A DNA stretch of 64,000 bases from GM7GCV1 sp965222065 (GCA_965222065.1 OZ244933.1:1364001-1428000); one strand, 5' to 3'; shown: positions 8,282 to 17,513, counted from the first letter of the stretch. Program-made: numbers and translations. The notes: generated by a model not told the origin, from the letters alone.

Positions 8282-9787
8282 TTATAAAAATGACTTCTTA
8301 AACATGCTGTCATTTGACTCTTGCACAGCACCGGGACACAAGCCATGGGGACTGTTTTCCCGCTGGCAAACCGCTGTCTCCATTGGCGCCCCGGTATCAC
8401 CTTGCTGGTTCATCCAATCTGATAACTCAGCCTTAAGTCGAGCAACTATGTCCTGATACTGCTCATCATTGATCAGGTTATTACGCTCAAAAGGATCATC
8501 TTTTACATTGTAGAGTTCAAATTCGGGGCGGCTCACAAAATTTGCATAGTTGTTCTTATTTTGCTCCCTCTCCACTTTCAACTCTCTCTGATACCAGGGA
8601 CTCGCCACAATCAGGTTCGAAAAGTCGTTCTGGTACTGTAAATTATGAATAAGCTTGTACTCCTGGCCGCGCACTGAGCGTATTGGATAATTACTGCCAT
8701 CCTTTATGTTGTAAGTCGTTTGGATTCCAAACACATACTGTTTGTGATCATTTTTCTTCCCTTCCAGTACAGGTCTGAAGCTTTTTCCATCAAGCGGCTT
8801 TCCATCATGAGCTATTGGCACGGTGCCGCTAACAAGATCCGTTAGTGTAGGCAGGACATCCACGTACTCGATCATGGCATCTGTTTTTGTCCCTGCAGTA
8901 ATCCTGCCAGGCCACCGAATAATGAATGCTGTCCTCAGGCCACCGTCATAGTTCGACCATTTACCATAGGGCAAGACTGAGCCCTGCTCACTGGTAAATA
9001 TAAAAATGGTATTTTCTTTTATGCCGCCCTTTTCCAGTTCATCCTCGATCAGGCCTACCTCCCTGTCCAAATCAGTAACCTCTGCCAGATAATCTGCCAT
9101 TAAACGGCGAACATCAGGGGTATCATTGAGGAACGAAGGGATTTGAAGCTTGTCTTCCGGATATTGGGTTCGATCTCCCCGGGTCCAGGGGTCATGGGGA
9201 CTGCTGGATGCGACAATCAAAAAAAATGGCTGTCTCTCGGATATAGCTTTATCGCTATCCTTATGGATGAACTCCCTGGTCTGCTCAATACCGAACGAGG
9301 TCTCGCCGTCCGCGCTCCGGTTCTGTTCCCCGGCCATCTGAAAAGGAAATGACGCATAAGGAGCAATATGTGTTTTCCCTGCCAGACCAACCCTGTACCC
9401 CAGATCTTTAAAGTAATGGGCGGCACTTTTTACGCCCTCATGGACACGTGTATGGTTTCCATATGCGCCATTGCGAACCGGATAAATGCCGGTATAAAGC
9501 TGCTGGCGAGTTACGGCACACATTGCCGTTGCGGTAAATGCGCGTTTAAAAAGAGTGCCTTCCTGAGCTAACTTATCGATATTTGGTGTAATGGCATTTT
9601 TGGGCACATAAGTAAATTCCTGATGATACGCACCAATATCAAACCAGCTCATGTCATCGGCCAATACCATGACAATGTTGGGCTTTTGCGCCGGAATAGA
9701 AAAACCCACTCCCTCCGTTGGATTACTTTCACAACCGGACAAGCTGGCAAACAGCGTGAGAAGAAGTAATGCTTTCAGGAAATTCAT
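8282..9787 (-). CDS. Sulfatase family lipoprotein with a variant active-site box
   Basis: This 501-residue protein begins with a lipoprotein signal (ASLSGC, lipid-bearing Cys at about residue 19). The alkaline-phosphatase fold of sulfatases is clear: LADDMSWFD provides the metal-binding Asp pair, GLAGKTH the basic residues, and the Glu-Gln-Gly stretch in FTSEQGSVLPYGK the later site. The formylglycine box reads C-A-V-T-R followed by QQLYTG, where the usual pattern is C-x-P/A-x-R; the third position is Val. It therefore may be a poor substrate for the formylglycine-generating enzyme, or use another one. Sulfatases remove sulfate esters from glycans or small molecules. No maturase gene is nearby. 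Confidence 0.9.
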   Translation of the reverse strand: MNFLKALLLLTLFASLSGCESNPTEGVGFSIPAQKPNIVMVLADDMSWFDIGAYHQEFTYVPKNAITPNIDKLAQEGTLFKRAFTATAMCAVTRQQLYTGIYPVRNGAYGNHTRVHEGVKSAAHYFKDLGYRVGLAGKTHIAPYASFPFQMAGEQNRSADGETSFGIEQTREFIHKDSDKAISERQPFFLIVASSSPHDPWTRGDRTQYPEDKLQIPSFLNDTPDVRRLMADYLAEVTDLDREVGLIEDELEKGGIKENTIFIFTSEQGSVLPYGKWSNYDGGLRTAFIIRWPGRITAGTKTDAMIEYVDVLPTLTDLVSGTVPIAHDGKPLDGKSFRPVLEGKKNDHKQYVFGIQTTYNIKDGSNYPIRSVRGQEYKLIHNLQYQNDFSNLIVASPWYQRELKVEREQNKNNYANFVSRPEFELYNVKDDPFERNNLINDEQYQDIVARLKAELSDWMNQQGDTGAPMETAVCQRENSPHGLCPGAVQESNDSMFKKSFL

Positions 9788-9915
9788 ACGCCAGCCCTTT
9801 ATTCTGGTTTACCCTGTTAACACACAGGGTATAACGCAAAAACTACCCTATCGAGCAATGATTTAGCTAGAGTATATCCTTTAAAAATAGCTGGCAGTAA
9901 GGCTGAATGCTTAAA

Positions 9916-10539
9916 CTAAGCTGAAGTATGCAATCCGCATTCGCGGCCAGATTCAACCTTGGTGGGATCAAAATAATGGCGGCATGAAGGCAGCTCATGT
10001 TCCTTCATATAGGCTTCAAGCTCCTCATCCGACCAGTAGAAAATCGGTGCCACTTTTAAAATACCGCGGTTATCGTAGGACAGGATGTCCAGTCCACGGC
10101 GGAAGTCGGTGTCACTTTGACGGATGCCACTAATCCACACTTTGGGCTGTAGCTCTTCCAGTGCCCGGTTAAAGGGCTCCAGTTTGACGATACGGGTAAA
10201 TTCATCGTGCAGGTCGGGTTCATCCAGCGTGGGGATACCGCCAAGTTTGACGTTCAGGTGTTCCGCGGTCACGGCCGGCACATAGATGCGGGCATCCAGG
10301 CCAAGATTTTCAATCAACTGATCGGCCACCACATAGGTATCGCGCATGTTGTACCCGGAATCCACCCATACGACCGGCACGTTCTTGTCAACCCGGGAAA
10401 GCAGGTGCAGGATCGCACCCGAGTTGGGACCAAAACTGGTTGAGGTAATCGTCGGTTCACCAAGGTTAACCGCCCAGCGAATAACCTCCTCAGGAGGGAG
10501 GTCGCGCAATTCCTTGTTGGCGGTATCGAGATCGATCAA
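9916..10539 (-). CDS. Phosphoadenosine phosphosulfate reductase family protein
   Basis: The 207-residue protein follows the CysH fold: TSTSFGPNSGAILHLL is the modified PP-loop, VVWVDSGYN the following strand, SGIRQSDTDFRRG the conserved Arg-rich loop, and ESGRECGLHTSA the C-terminal ECGLH motif with the catalytic Cys. CysH enzymes reduce PAPS to sulfite with thioredoxin in assimilatory sulfate reduction. The protein lacks the CC motifs of the 4Fe-4S APS reductases, so it is the PAPS type if it acts in this pathway. It is somewhat short (E. coli CysH is about 244) and no cysIJ genes are near, so the exact role is not certain. Confidence 0.87.
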   Translation of the reverse strand: MIDLDTANKELRDLPPEEVIRWAVNLGEPTITSTSFGPNSGAILHLLSRVDKNVPVVWVDSGYNMRDTYVVADQLIENLGLDARIYVPAVTAEHLNVKLGGIPTLDEPDLHDEFTRIVKLEPFNRALEELQPKVWISGIRQSDTDFRRGLDILSYDNRGILKVAPIFYWSDEELEAYMKEHELPSCRHYFDPTKVESGRECGLHTSA

Positions 10540-10709
10540 AGTTCAACCTGGCTGTTTAAATGAAAAAAGAGCATCCTCCTGACTCCATCAGGATTTGGGC
10601 TCATGGGAAAAGTGGGCCGCGTACTATAGGAAGTCTGGTTTATTCTTCAAAATACTTAAAAATAATATCCATATAACCAGGATAAAGGGCAGCCAAATTT
10701 GCCCGGGCA

Positions 10710-11381
10710 CTAGATAATTTTTTGTATCCATTCAGACATTTCCAGTATCTGGGCGGGACAAACATTGTGCTCCATAGGATAGGTCCAGTACTCAGGCGAA
10801 TAGCCCAACTCACGCAATTTGGCACAGGCTTGCTGGCCCAGGGATTCTGGTACGACCGGGTCATAGATACCATGATAAACGGCGATAGGTAGATCGGCGT
10901 TGGCCGGATTAATCTGAACAGTATCCTGCGTGGCAAAATACGTCGACAGGGCCATCAATCCACCCAGCTTGAGGGGACAACTCAGTCCGGCTTCATAGGC
11001 CACGGCTCCTCCCTGGGAGAATCCGGCCAGGATAATCCTCTCGGAACGAATACCACGGGCTATTTCCGCATCGACAAGCTTCAGCACTGCCCTGGCTGAT
11101 TGCTCCAGCTGGACCCGGTCCACCTGTCGCTCGATACTCATCTCCAGTATGTCATACCAGGCCGGCATGACCATTCCCCCGTTAATGGTGACAGGCAACA
11201 TGGGCGCATGCGGGAATATAAAACGAATACCAGTATCTGAAGGCAGGTCCAGCTCGGGAACAAGGGGCACGAAGTCATCACCACTGGCCCCCAGCCCATG
11301 AAGCCAGATCACGGCGGCATCAGGTCGCTTGTTGGTTTCAATTTCAATATATTTTAGTGTCAGGTCTGTTTCGTTTGGCAT
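10710..11381 (-). CDS. Carboxylesterase (acyl-protein thioesterase-like alpha/beta hydrolase)
   Basis: The 223-residue protein has the catalytic triad of the phospholipase/carboxylesterase family: GFSQGGAV (nucleophile Ser in GxSxG, about residue 120), Asp in GIYDPVVP and His in MEHNVCP near the C-terminus. The early WLHGLGASGDDF stretch forms the oxyanion region. Such enzymes hydrolyse short-chain carboxyl esters or lysophospholipids in the cytosol. Length is typical. The gene diverges from htpX. Confidence 0.93.
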   Translation of the reverse strand: MPNETDLTLKYIEIETNKRPDAAVIWLHGLGASGDDFVPLVPELDLPSDTGIRFIFPHAPMLPVTINGGMVMPAWYDILEMSIERQVDRVQLEQSARAVLKLVDAEIARGIRSERIILAGFSQGGAVAYEAGLSCPLKLGGLMALSTYFATQDTVQINPANADLPIAVYHGIYDPVVPESLGQQACAKLRELGYSPEYWTYPMEHNVCPAQILEMSEWIQKII

Positions 11382-11557
11382 AAAGTTCCATGGGCCTTGT
11401 TGTCTAAATGAAATGCTGCGGGGATACTATTCACTGCGAGCAAAGAAGATAGATGACGCTATTTTAAGGAAGCGGGGCTTGAAAAGCATTTCGAGTCACC
11501 CTATTAATCAGTCAACCATGAAACCTGTTCGATATCGACCCTGGAGCCAATCCCACC

Positions 11558-12448
11558 ATGATGAGAATTTTCCTGTTTCTGCTAACTAACCTGGCAGTCA
11601 TTGTCGTCGCGAGTATTGCTCTCAGCCTGCTGGGTGTCGGTTCCTACCTGGAGCAAAGTGGTAGCGGTCTCAATTTGCAGAACCTGCTGATCTTCTGTTT
11701 TGTGTTCGGTATGTCCGGCTCCTTTGTTTCGCTGATGATTTCCAAATGGATGGCCAAGCGGGCAACCGGAACCCAGATTATCGAACAACCCCGGACAGCA
11801 GAGGAGTCCTGGCTCATTAACACCGTCGGCCAACTGGCCAGTGAGGCGGGCATCGGCATGCCTGAGGTAGGTATTTTCCCTTCACCCACGTCCAATGCGT
11901 TTGCGACCGGATGGAATAAAAACAAGGCGCTTGTGGCAGTGAGCCGCGGTTTGCTGGATCGTTTTGACCAGGACGAAATCCGGGCAGTGCTTGGCCATGA
12001 AATCGGTCACGTAGCCAATGGCGACATGATCACGCTGGCCCTCATCCAGGGCGTGGTGAATACCTTTGTGATGTTCTTTGCCCGGATTATTGGGCATACC
12101 GTGGATCGGGTGATATTTAAAACCGAACGGGGTCACGGCATTGGTTTCTGGATAACAACCTTTATCGCTGAAATCATCCTGGGCATCCTGGCCAGCATGA
12201 TCGTCTTCTGGTTCTCCCGCCGCCGCGAATACCGTGCGGACGAAGCCGGCGCCCGACTTGCTGGAAGCAGCGCCATGATTTCTGCACTGCAACGCCTGCA
12301 ACGTGAAAGCGGTCAGCCCAATGACATGCCGGATTCCATGGTCGCCTTCGGTATTTCCAACAAAATGACAAAAAGTAATTTGGCCCGCGCGTTCATGACA
12401 CACCCACCACTCGACGAACGTATTCGCGCCTTGCAAAGTCGCGCCTGA
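11558..12448 (+). CDS. htpX: Membrane protease HtpX
   Basis: The 296-residue protein has two N-terminal membrane segments (about 4-24 and 35-57), the zinc-binding GHEIGHVANGD motif at about residue 145, two further membrane segments (about 160-180 and 195-216) and the third-ligand region SRRREYRADEAGA. HtpX is an M48 zinc metalloprotease in the inner membrane that degrades misfolded membrane proteins together with FtsH and is usually induced by envelope stress. Length and layout match E. coli HtpX. Confidence 0.97.
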   Translation: MMRIFLFLLTNLAVIVVASIALSLLGVGSYLEQSGSGLNLQNLLIFCFVFGMSGSFVSLMISKWMAKRATGTQIIEQPRTAEESWLINTVGQLASEAGIGMPEVGIFPSPTSNAFATGWNKNKALVAVSRGLLDRFDQDEIRAVLGHEIGHVANGDMITLALIQGVVNTFVMFFARIIGHTVDRVIFKTERGHGIGFWITTFIAEIILGILASMIVFWFSRRREYRADEAGARLAGSSAMISALQRLQRESGQPNDMPDSMVAFGISNKMTKSNLARAFMTHPPLDERIRALQSRA

Positions 12449-12474
12449 GCGTAGCCAAAAAGCAGATTTTTCTA

Positions 12475-12505
12475 TTGCCCTTCCCTTGTTATCAGGGAAG
12501 GGCAA
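12475..12505. repeat. Perfect 12-bp inverted repeat after htpX
   Basis: Two perfect 12-base arms (TTGCCCTTCCCT at 12475-12486 and its complement at 12494-12505) enclose a 7-base loop. The hairpin lies 27 bases after the htpX stop and is strong enough to be a transcript-end structure, but neither strand has a T tract directly after it, so it may act as a Rho-dependent or mRNA-stabilising 3' hairpin rather than a classic terminator. Confidence 0.6.
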
Positions 12506-12646
12506 ACTGTGAACTGGCTCAAAGTCGTCCCCTGGGCATACATTAATTTTTTTATATTTTTGTCTTTACCGCCCTATCCCTGCTTCTGCCAGAAGCACCT
12601 AAGAGTAGTATCTGTATACATCCGTGGCAAGTATCAAGGACAGCAA

Positions 12647-12853
12647 ATGAAACTAAGAGTTATCGACGGCGGCCGAAAACAGCTCGAAAACCGGGTGATC
12701 AAAAGCATGATGCGTGGTCAGGTTTGTGCAGAAGATCTTGATCGCCTCAAACCCTGGGGTGATCTGCACCTGGTCGGGCAACCCCCTTCCAGGGAAACAC
12801 GGCTGAACGACCCCATCCCGCCATCCACCTCGGAAGACACGGCAAGCCGCTAG
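12647..12853 (+). CDS. Small hypothetical protein, 68 residues
   Basis: The frame could start earlier (12509), but I chose the ATG at 12647 because AAGGA lies six bases upstream and the upstream translation is not protein-like. The product begins MKLRVIDGGRKQLENRVI, is charged and hydrophilic with a Pro-rich tail (PPSRETRLNDPIPPSTSE), and has no signal or membrane segment. I do not recognise it. It converges on cfa with 20 bases between stops. Confidence 0.55.
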   Translation: MKLRVIDGGRKQLENRVIKSMMRGQVCAEDLDRLKPWGDLHLVGQPPSRETRLNDPIPPSTSEDTASR

Positions 12854-12873
12854 TCCTTATACATTCCTGTCTT

Positions 12874-14142
12874 TTACTGCTTTATTAATGGCAACTGCCT
12901 GCATTCCGGCTTGGCCGCCAGTATTTGTACTGTAGAGATCATTCGCTCCCTGAAGCCGCCTTCACAGTAGCAGAGATAGTATTCCCACATTCGCTCAAAG
13001 ACAGAATCAAAACCGAGTTCCCGCACACGGGATATATTCGCCCGGAAATTCTTGCGCCAATCGGCCAGAGTCTGCGCATAATGTGGTGTGATATCTTCCA
13101 GGCCCACAATCTGCATATTCGAATGCGTGGCGAACTGATCGGCAATCACCTGCACAGATGGTAACTCGCCGCCGGGAAAAATATAAAGCTGGATAAAATC
13201 TGCAGATTTCTGATATTGATGATAACGCTGGTCGGCAATGGTGATGGATTGCAACAACATTAATCCATCCGGCTTAAGCAATTGGCTGCAGCCTTTGAAG
13301 AACTGTGGATAAAAGCGGTGTCCTACCGCTTCGATCATCTCGACAGAGACCAGTTTGTCAAACCGTCCTTCCAGATCCCGATAGTCGCTAAACAACACTT
13401 CAATACGGTCTTCCAGGCCCGCTTTCTTAACCGCGGCCCGGGCAAAGTCATATTGTTCTTTCGATATGGTGGTCGTTGTAACCCGACAGCCGTAATTTTG
13501 CGCTGCATGAATTGCCATTGACCCCCAGCCAGTGCCAATTTCCAGCAGGTGGTCATCGGGCTGCAAATCCAGTCGCTGGCATATATGCTCCAGCTTGTTG
13601 ATTGACGCATCATGAAGACTGGCATGGGGAGACGGGTAGATGGCAGAGCTGTACATCATGCTTGGATCGAGCATCAGCGCGAAAAAATCGTTGCTCAGGT
13701 CATAGTGTGCGGAAATATTGCGACGTGAACCGGCATGCGAATTCCTGTTAAGCAGGTGTAGCAGCCTGAGAAATCCGCTACCCAGCCGGGTCCATCGATT
13801 CTGCATGGCGCTCAACGTCTGCTGATTGCGGGCAAACAACTGGATCACTGACAACAGGTCAGGCGTTTTCCAGTTTCCCTGCATGTAGGCCTCAGCAACA
13901 CCAACTGTCCCGTTTAACAGGATCTTACGATAGGCAGACGGATCAAGAATATGGACCCTGGCATAAAGTTCCGATCCGGACTCATGCTCGCCAAAACGAT
14001 ACTTGCTGCCACACTCCTCAATCTCCAGACAGCCTTCGCGCAACTGTCCCAACAGGGTAAAGACAAGTTTGCGCGCAAGCGCATCCAGGGAAAAACGCCG
14101 ATTTATCAAACGTTGATTTGTTCGCTCTATAGACACAGACAT
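12874..14142 (-). CDS. cfa: Cyclopropane-fatty-acyl-phospholipid synthase family protein
   Basis: The 422-residue protein has the SAM-binding motif LLEIGTGWGSMAIHAA (about residue 197), the family stretch YDLSNDFFALMLDPSMMYSSA before it, VSVEMIEAVGHRF after it and the C-terminal YYLCYCEGGFRERMI. Cfa-type enzymes transfer methylene or methyl from SAM to unsaturated phospholipid acyl chains. Here it closes a five-gene operon next to an ECF sigma/ChrR pair. In alphaproteobacteria, Cfa-like enzymes of the RpoE regulon respond to singlet oxygen and some lead to furan fatty acids, so the product may be a methylated or furan-type lipid rather than plain cyclopropane. Confidence 0.93.
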   Translation of the reverse strand: MSVSIERTNQRLINRRFSLDALARKLVFTLLGQLREGCLEIEECGSKYRFGEHESGSELYARVHILDPSAYRKILLNGTVGVAEAYMQGNWKTPDLLSVIQLFARNQQTLSAMQNRWTRLGSGFLRLLHLLNRNSHAGSRRNISAHYDLSNDFFALMLDPSMMYSSAIYPSPHASLHDASINKLEHICQRLDLQPDDHLLEIGTGWGSMAIHAAQNYGCRVTTTTISKEQYDFARAAVKKAGLEDRIEVLFSDYRDLEGRFDKLVSVEMIEAVGHRFYPQFFKGCSQLLKPDGLMLLQSITIADQRYHQYQKSADFIQLYIFPGGELPSVQVIADQFATHSNMQIVGLEDITPHYAQTLADWRKNFRANISRVRELGFDSVFERMWEYYLCYCEGGFRERMISTVQILAAKPECRQLPLIKQ

Positions 14143-14150
14143 AGGTAGTC

Positions 14151-14957
14151 TTACTCCGTTTTTAATCGCTTTTTTGATTGTTCACGCCGAGGATGCGGAA
14201 ACACAGGAACGCCCTTCAAGAACAGTCGAAGCGCCTGCCAGTAAATTCCCCAGGCAACCTTCATTGTTATCAGCGGGAAACGCCAAAGAATGGATCGCAT
14301 GGCACGAGCCGTCATGGGTTCACGCTTGAGCAAAAGCGTGGCATCAAAAACCCGCTCCCCACTTTCGCCAGACGAATCATAATTATCAAAGTGCAGGCTT
14401 AACCGTTCAGATGGCTCATCGAGACGCCACGCATAACGCATATCCATAGGATGGAAAGGTGAAACGTGCATATTTTTAAAGAAACGCCCTCTTGCCAGCC
14501 GGTCCTTATTGCCAGTCAGTTCCTGGCATGAGAGCAGGTAATGCGTACGTTCACCCCAGGGTGTGTTGGTTACCTCCGTGACAACATATTCAAGGCGGGC
14601 CGGTTCGCCATCATTTGCCTGTGAATAGCAGTAGTAACAAACGATCGGGTTCATCAAAAAGCCCGCAACCCTGAGGTTTGCCAGCATGCGCACAGGCCCG
14701 GAGACTCTTTTTCCGGTCTGCTCATATACCAAGTCAAGAACGGCATGTTTAAGCGGTTTGTCATATCGCCCAAAAAAATCCTTGCGCTTCCATTGAACGA
14801 AAGCAGGCTTTTCCATCGACCAGAAAACACTTTGTGAAAACACCCGGTCCAGCTCATCCAGATCCAGCCAGACCATATAAACCGGATAACGAAATTCATG
14901 TTTTTTCGGCTTGTAGCGACGATGCCGCACGGTGCCGGTATAGATAGCACTATGCAT
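14151..14957 (-). CDS. DUF1365 domain-containing protein
   Basis: I place the start at the ATG at 14957 (MHSAIYTGTVRHRRYKPKKHEF), which is where family members begin; a longer frame to 15002 is open but adds an atypical N-terminus. The start overlaps the stop of the upstream FAD oxidoreductase gene by eight bases, suggesting coupled translation. The 268-residue product has the family's aromatic and His-rich stretches (YPVYMVWLDLDEL, MNPIVCYYCYS, KNMHVSPFHPMDMRY). The biochemical function of DUF1365 is not established, but it nearly always sits between an FAD amine-oxidase-like gene and cfa, pointing to lipid modification. Confidence 0.93.
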   Translation of the reverse strand: MHSAIYTGTVRHRRYKPKKHEFRYPVYMVWLDLDELDRVFSQSVFWSMEKPAFVQWKRKDFFGRYDKPLKHAVLDLVYEQTGKRVSGPVRMLANLRVAGFLMNPIVCYYCYSQANDGEPARLEYVVTEVTNTPWGERTHYLLSCQELTGNKDRLARGRFFKNMHVSPFHPMDMRYAWRLDEPSERLSLHFDNYDSSGESGERVFDATLLLKREPMTARAMRSILWRFPLITMKVAWGIYWQALRLFLKGVPVFPHPRREQSKKRLKTE

Positions 14958-16266
14958 GTGATCGCCCCTTTTCCACGCCTTGCCTGATGCCATCAACCAC
15001 ATTCAGGGCACTGACAACACCATCTTCGTGAAATCCGTTGCGACACCAGGCACCACAAAACCAGGTATTGCGAGCGCCATTTATGCGCGTCAACTGTTCC
15101 TGGGCCTGCACTCCCTCGGGGCGAAACTCGGGATGAGAATACCGATAGACTCCCCAGATTTTGTCCGGGTCAATGGACTTGGTGGCATTCAGGGTCACAC
15201 AAAATGTTTTGTCAGACTGAATGCCCTGGAGAATATTCATGTTGTATGTCAGCACGGCCTGATCTTCCTGCCTTCCCAACAGGTAGTTCCAGCTGGACCA
15301 GGTGCGCCTATTCTCGGGCAAGAGACTCTCATCCCAGTGCAAAACCGCTTCGTTTTTGCTGTAAGGAATGGCTGAAAGAATCTGCCGCTCTTCTTCGGTA
15401 GCATCCGTCAAAATATTAAGTGCCTGATCGCTGTGGCAGGCAAACACGACATCGTCAAAAGACTCGCCACTCTCGCTGACCGAATCAATCAGCACCCTGT
15501 CCTGCTCGCGACGAACAGCTTTCACTGGGCAGCTGGTACGTATGCGACTGGCAAATGGTTGGGTTAAGGGACCAAGATATTGGCTGGAGCCCCCTTCAAT
15601 CACTCGCCACTGTGGTCGATTTCGGATATTCAGCAAGCCGTGATTCTTAAAAAACCGGACAAAGAACTTCACAGGTATTTGTTCAACATGATCCAGCCCT
15701 GATGACCAGATCGCTGCGGCCATGGGAATCAGGTAATAACGTCTAAAAGCCTCCCCGTAGCCGTGCCGTTCAAGATAATCGCCCAGGCGAATATTTTCAG
15801 AAATGATATTGAGCTCAAGATGTTCAGCCGCTTCGCGATTAAAGCGGAGGATGTCACGTAACATTCGCCAGTGTGAGAGGCTCAATAAGTTGCGCCGCTG
15901 GGCAAACAAGCCTCCCAGGCCACTGCCGGAATATTCCAGCCCCGTCTGCCTGCATGAAAGACTAAAACCCATGGAGGTTGGCTTTGAGCCCACGCCAAGT
16001 TCATCCATTAGCTGGATAAAGTGGGGGTAGGTCCAGTCATTAAAGACAATAAAACCGGTGTCAATATGGTACTTACGGCCTTCCAGACGAACCTCTTTGG
16101 TCGCGGTATGCCCGCCTATGCGGGCGTCGGCTTCGAAAACATGCACATCATGATCCGGCGACAATTTATAGGCGGCGGTCAACCCGGAGATACCCGCGCC
16201 AATCACAGCGATTTTTTTGCGCTCGCTGGAATTCTGTTTATTCAACGTTTTTTCTGAGACAGCCAT
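14950..16266 (-). CDS. FAD-dependent amine oxidase-like oxidoreductase
   Basis: The 438-residue protein has the Rossmann motif KKIAVIGAGISGLTAAYKL near residue 18, then GGHTATKEVRLEGRKYHIDTGF, the FAD-binding glycine-rich region shared with amine oxidases and desaturases. A C-terminal FAD motif reads NTWFCGAWCRNGFHEDG. In the conserved order SDR, FAD oxidoreductase, DUF1365, Cfa it is thought to act on membrane acyl chains, perhaps as a desaturase or oxidase; this is inference from context. The start is 13 bases after the SDR stop. Confidence 0.92.
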   Translation of the reverse strand: MAVSEKTLNKQNSSERKKIAVIGAGISGLTAAYKLSPDHDVHVFEADARIGGHTATKEVRLEGRKYHIDTGFIVFNDWTYPHFIQLMDELGVGSKPTSMGFSLSCRQTGLEYSGSGLGGLFAQRRNLLSLSHWRMLRDILRFNREAAEHLELNIISENIRLGDYLERHGYGEAFRRYYLIPMAAAIWSSGLDHVEQIPVKFFVRFFKNHGLLNIRNRPQWRVIEGGSSQYLGPLTQPFASRIRTSCPVKAVRREQDRVLIDSVSESGESFDDVVFACHSDQALNILTDATEEERQILSAIPYSKNEAVLHWDESLLPENRRTWSSWNYLLGRQEDQAVLTYNMNILQGIQSDKTFCVTLNATKSIDPDKIWGVYRYSHPEFRPEGVQAQEQLTRINGARNTWFCGAWCRNGFHEDGVVSALNVVDGIRQGVEKGRSHA

Positions 16267-16279
16267 GTTCGGGACGTTC

Positions 16280-17041
16280 CTACAATTCCTTATTGCGACT
16301 CATGCGCGGGGCCAAAAACCCGTACCAAAGGCTGTTAAACATACCCAGCAAACCCAGCGACCAGCTCAGCCGACGCGGAAAACGGACATGTCGCCGACGC
16401 TTTTCTATACCGGATAAGATAATCGGAACTGACTGCTCCAGCGTCATCAACGTGGGCATTTCAAAATCGTTTTTACGCGTGAGCGGGGTATCTACAAACC
16501 CGGGAGAGACCAGCGTTATATCAATTCCGGCAGAATCCAGATCAATACGCATGGAGTCCATCCAATACTCAAACGCCGCCTTGGATGCACCATAGGCCTC
16601 AGCTCGGGGAAATGGCAGGTGTGCCGCAAGTGAACCGATACCAACCAGCTGGGGCCGCAGTTCGCTGTTTCGCAAAAAAGCCAGGGCGACTCGTGCACAT
16701 TCTATCTGGGCAAAAAAATTGACTTCCATGACCCGGCGATAAAGATCAAGATCACAATCCGGACGATCCACATATTCGCAAACACCGGCCGCCAGAACGA
16801 CCAGGTCAAGCGTATCCGTATGCTCCTGGATACGAGCCGCCAGATTGTCGGAAAAGGCGCCAGACAAATCAAAATCAATTCCTCTCACCCGTTGCGGAGC
16901 CATCTCCTCCAGCTCTCCCAGGGCCTTTCGATTGCGTCCGCTGACAATCACAAAATGGCCTTGTTCTATGTATGCCCTGGCCAACTCTGAGCCAATACCT
17001 GAGGTGGCTCCGGTAATCCAGATGGTCTTTTTACTTTGCAT
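16280..17041 (-). CDS. SDR family oxidoreductase of the ECF/ChrR cluster
   Basis: The 253-residue protein starts with KTIWITGATSGIGSELA (TGxxxGIG nucleotide-binding motif), has LAAGV in place of the NNAG motif, a serine in GIGSLAAHLPF, and catalytic YGASK. After it, SPGFVDTPLT matches the PG motif. It is a classical NAD(P)-dependent dehydrogenase or reductase. The gene is separated from its neighbours in the operon by 13 bases on each side. The substrate is likely lipid-related by context, which is inference. Confidence 0.92.
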   Translation of the reverse strand: MQSKKTIWITGATSGIGSELARAYIEQGHFVIVSGRNRKALGELEEMAPQRVRGIDFDLSGAFSDNLAARIQEHTDTLDLVVLAAGVCEYVDRPDCDLDLYRRVMEVNFFAQIECARVALAFLRNSELRPQLVGIGSLAAHLPFPRAEAYGASKAAFEYWMDSMRIDLDSAGIDITLVSPGFVDTPLTRKNDFEMPTLMTLEQSVPIILSGIEKRRRHVRFPRRLSWSLGLLGMFNSLWYGFLAPRMSRNKEL

Positions 17042-17054
17042 AAACGACTGGCCT

Positions 17055-17477
17055 TTAGGCGATTCGGGACTTGATGAATTGAATTAACCGACCAAGAAGA
17101 GGCAGTTGCTCATAAAGCATGGCGCCAAGATCATAGTAGTCGCGGTGGTAACTGACTTTGCCGCCAGCAAAGCGCAGCTCCGTCGAGCCATCCAGCGCCT
17201 GTAGAGATCCACCGGCCAGCCGGGGATGACTGAAATGCATGGTCCAGCTTAGAAACGCACTTTCTTCCTGCTGGATAGTTGAGTGAAACTCAAATTTACA
17301 GGAAGTGAGAGATGCGGACATTCGGTCGAAATAGGGTTTAAGACTATCCAGGCCTTTAACTTCATGTACGGGATCCTTAAAGAAGCAGTCCTCGGTGTAT
17401 AGCTCAGAGAGCCGCCAGAGTGCCGCCTGATTAAATTCTGAATAAAAGTCACATAACTTGGCTAGTTCCGGGCTCAT
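17055..17477 (-). CDS. NTF2-like/SnoaL-like protein, first gene of the operon
   Basis: I choose the ATG at 17477 (MSPELAKLCDFYSEFN) because the ECF-type promoter at 17514-17543 would start transcription just downstream of the alternative start at 17510. The 140-residue product has the NTF2-like cone-fold pattern: an N-terminal helix, LSELYTEDCFFKDPVHEVKG, WTMHFSHP and KVSYHRDYYDLGAMLYE. Members act as small-molecule isomerases, cyclases or accessory proteins. It leads the operon running through SDR, FAD oxidoreductase, DUF1365 and cfa. Confidence 0.88.
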   Translation of the reverse strand: MSPELAKLCDFYSEFNQAALWRLSELYTEDCFFKDPVHEVKGLDSLKPYFDRMSASLTSCKFEFHSTIQQEESAFLSWTMHFSHPRLAGGSLQALDGSTELRFAGGKVSYHRDYYDLGAMLYEQLPLLGRLIQFIKSRIA

Positions 17478-17513
17478 AAACGTCGCTGACCTGATTTCCT
17501 GAAATATCAAGCC

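Noticed and set aside
11882..12505. 207-residue minus-strand frame opposite htpX
   Set aside because: Covers the htpX HExxH region in antisense; shadow frame.
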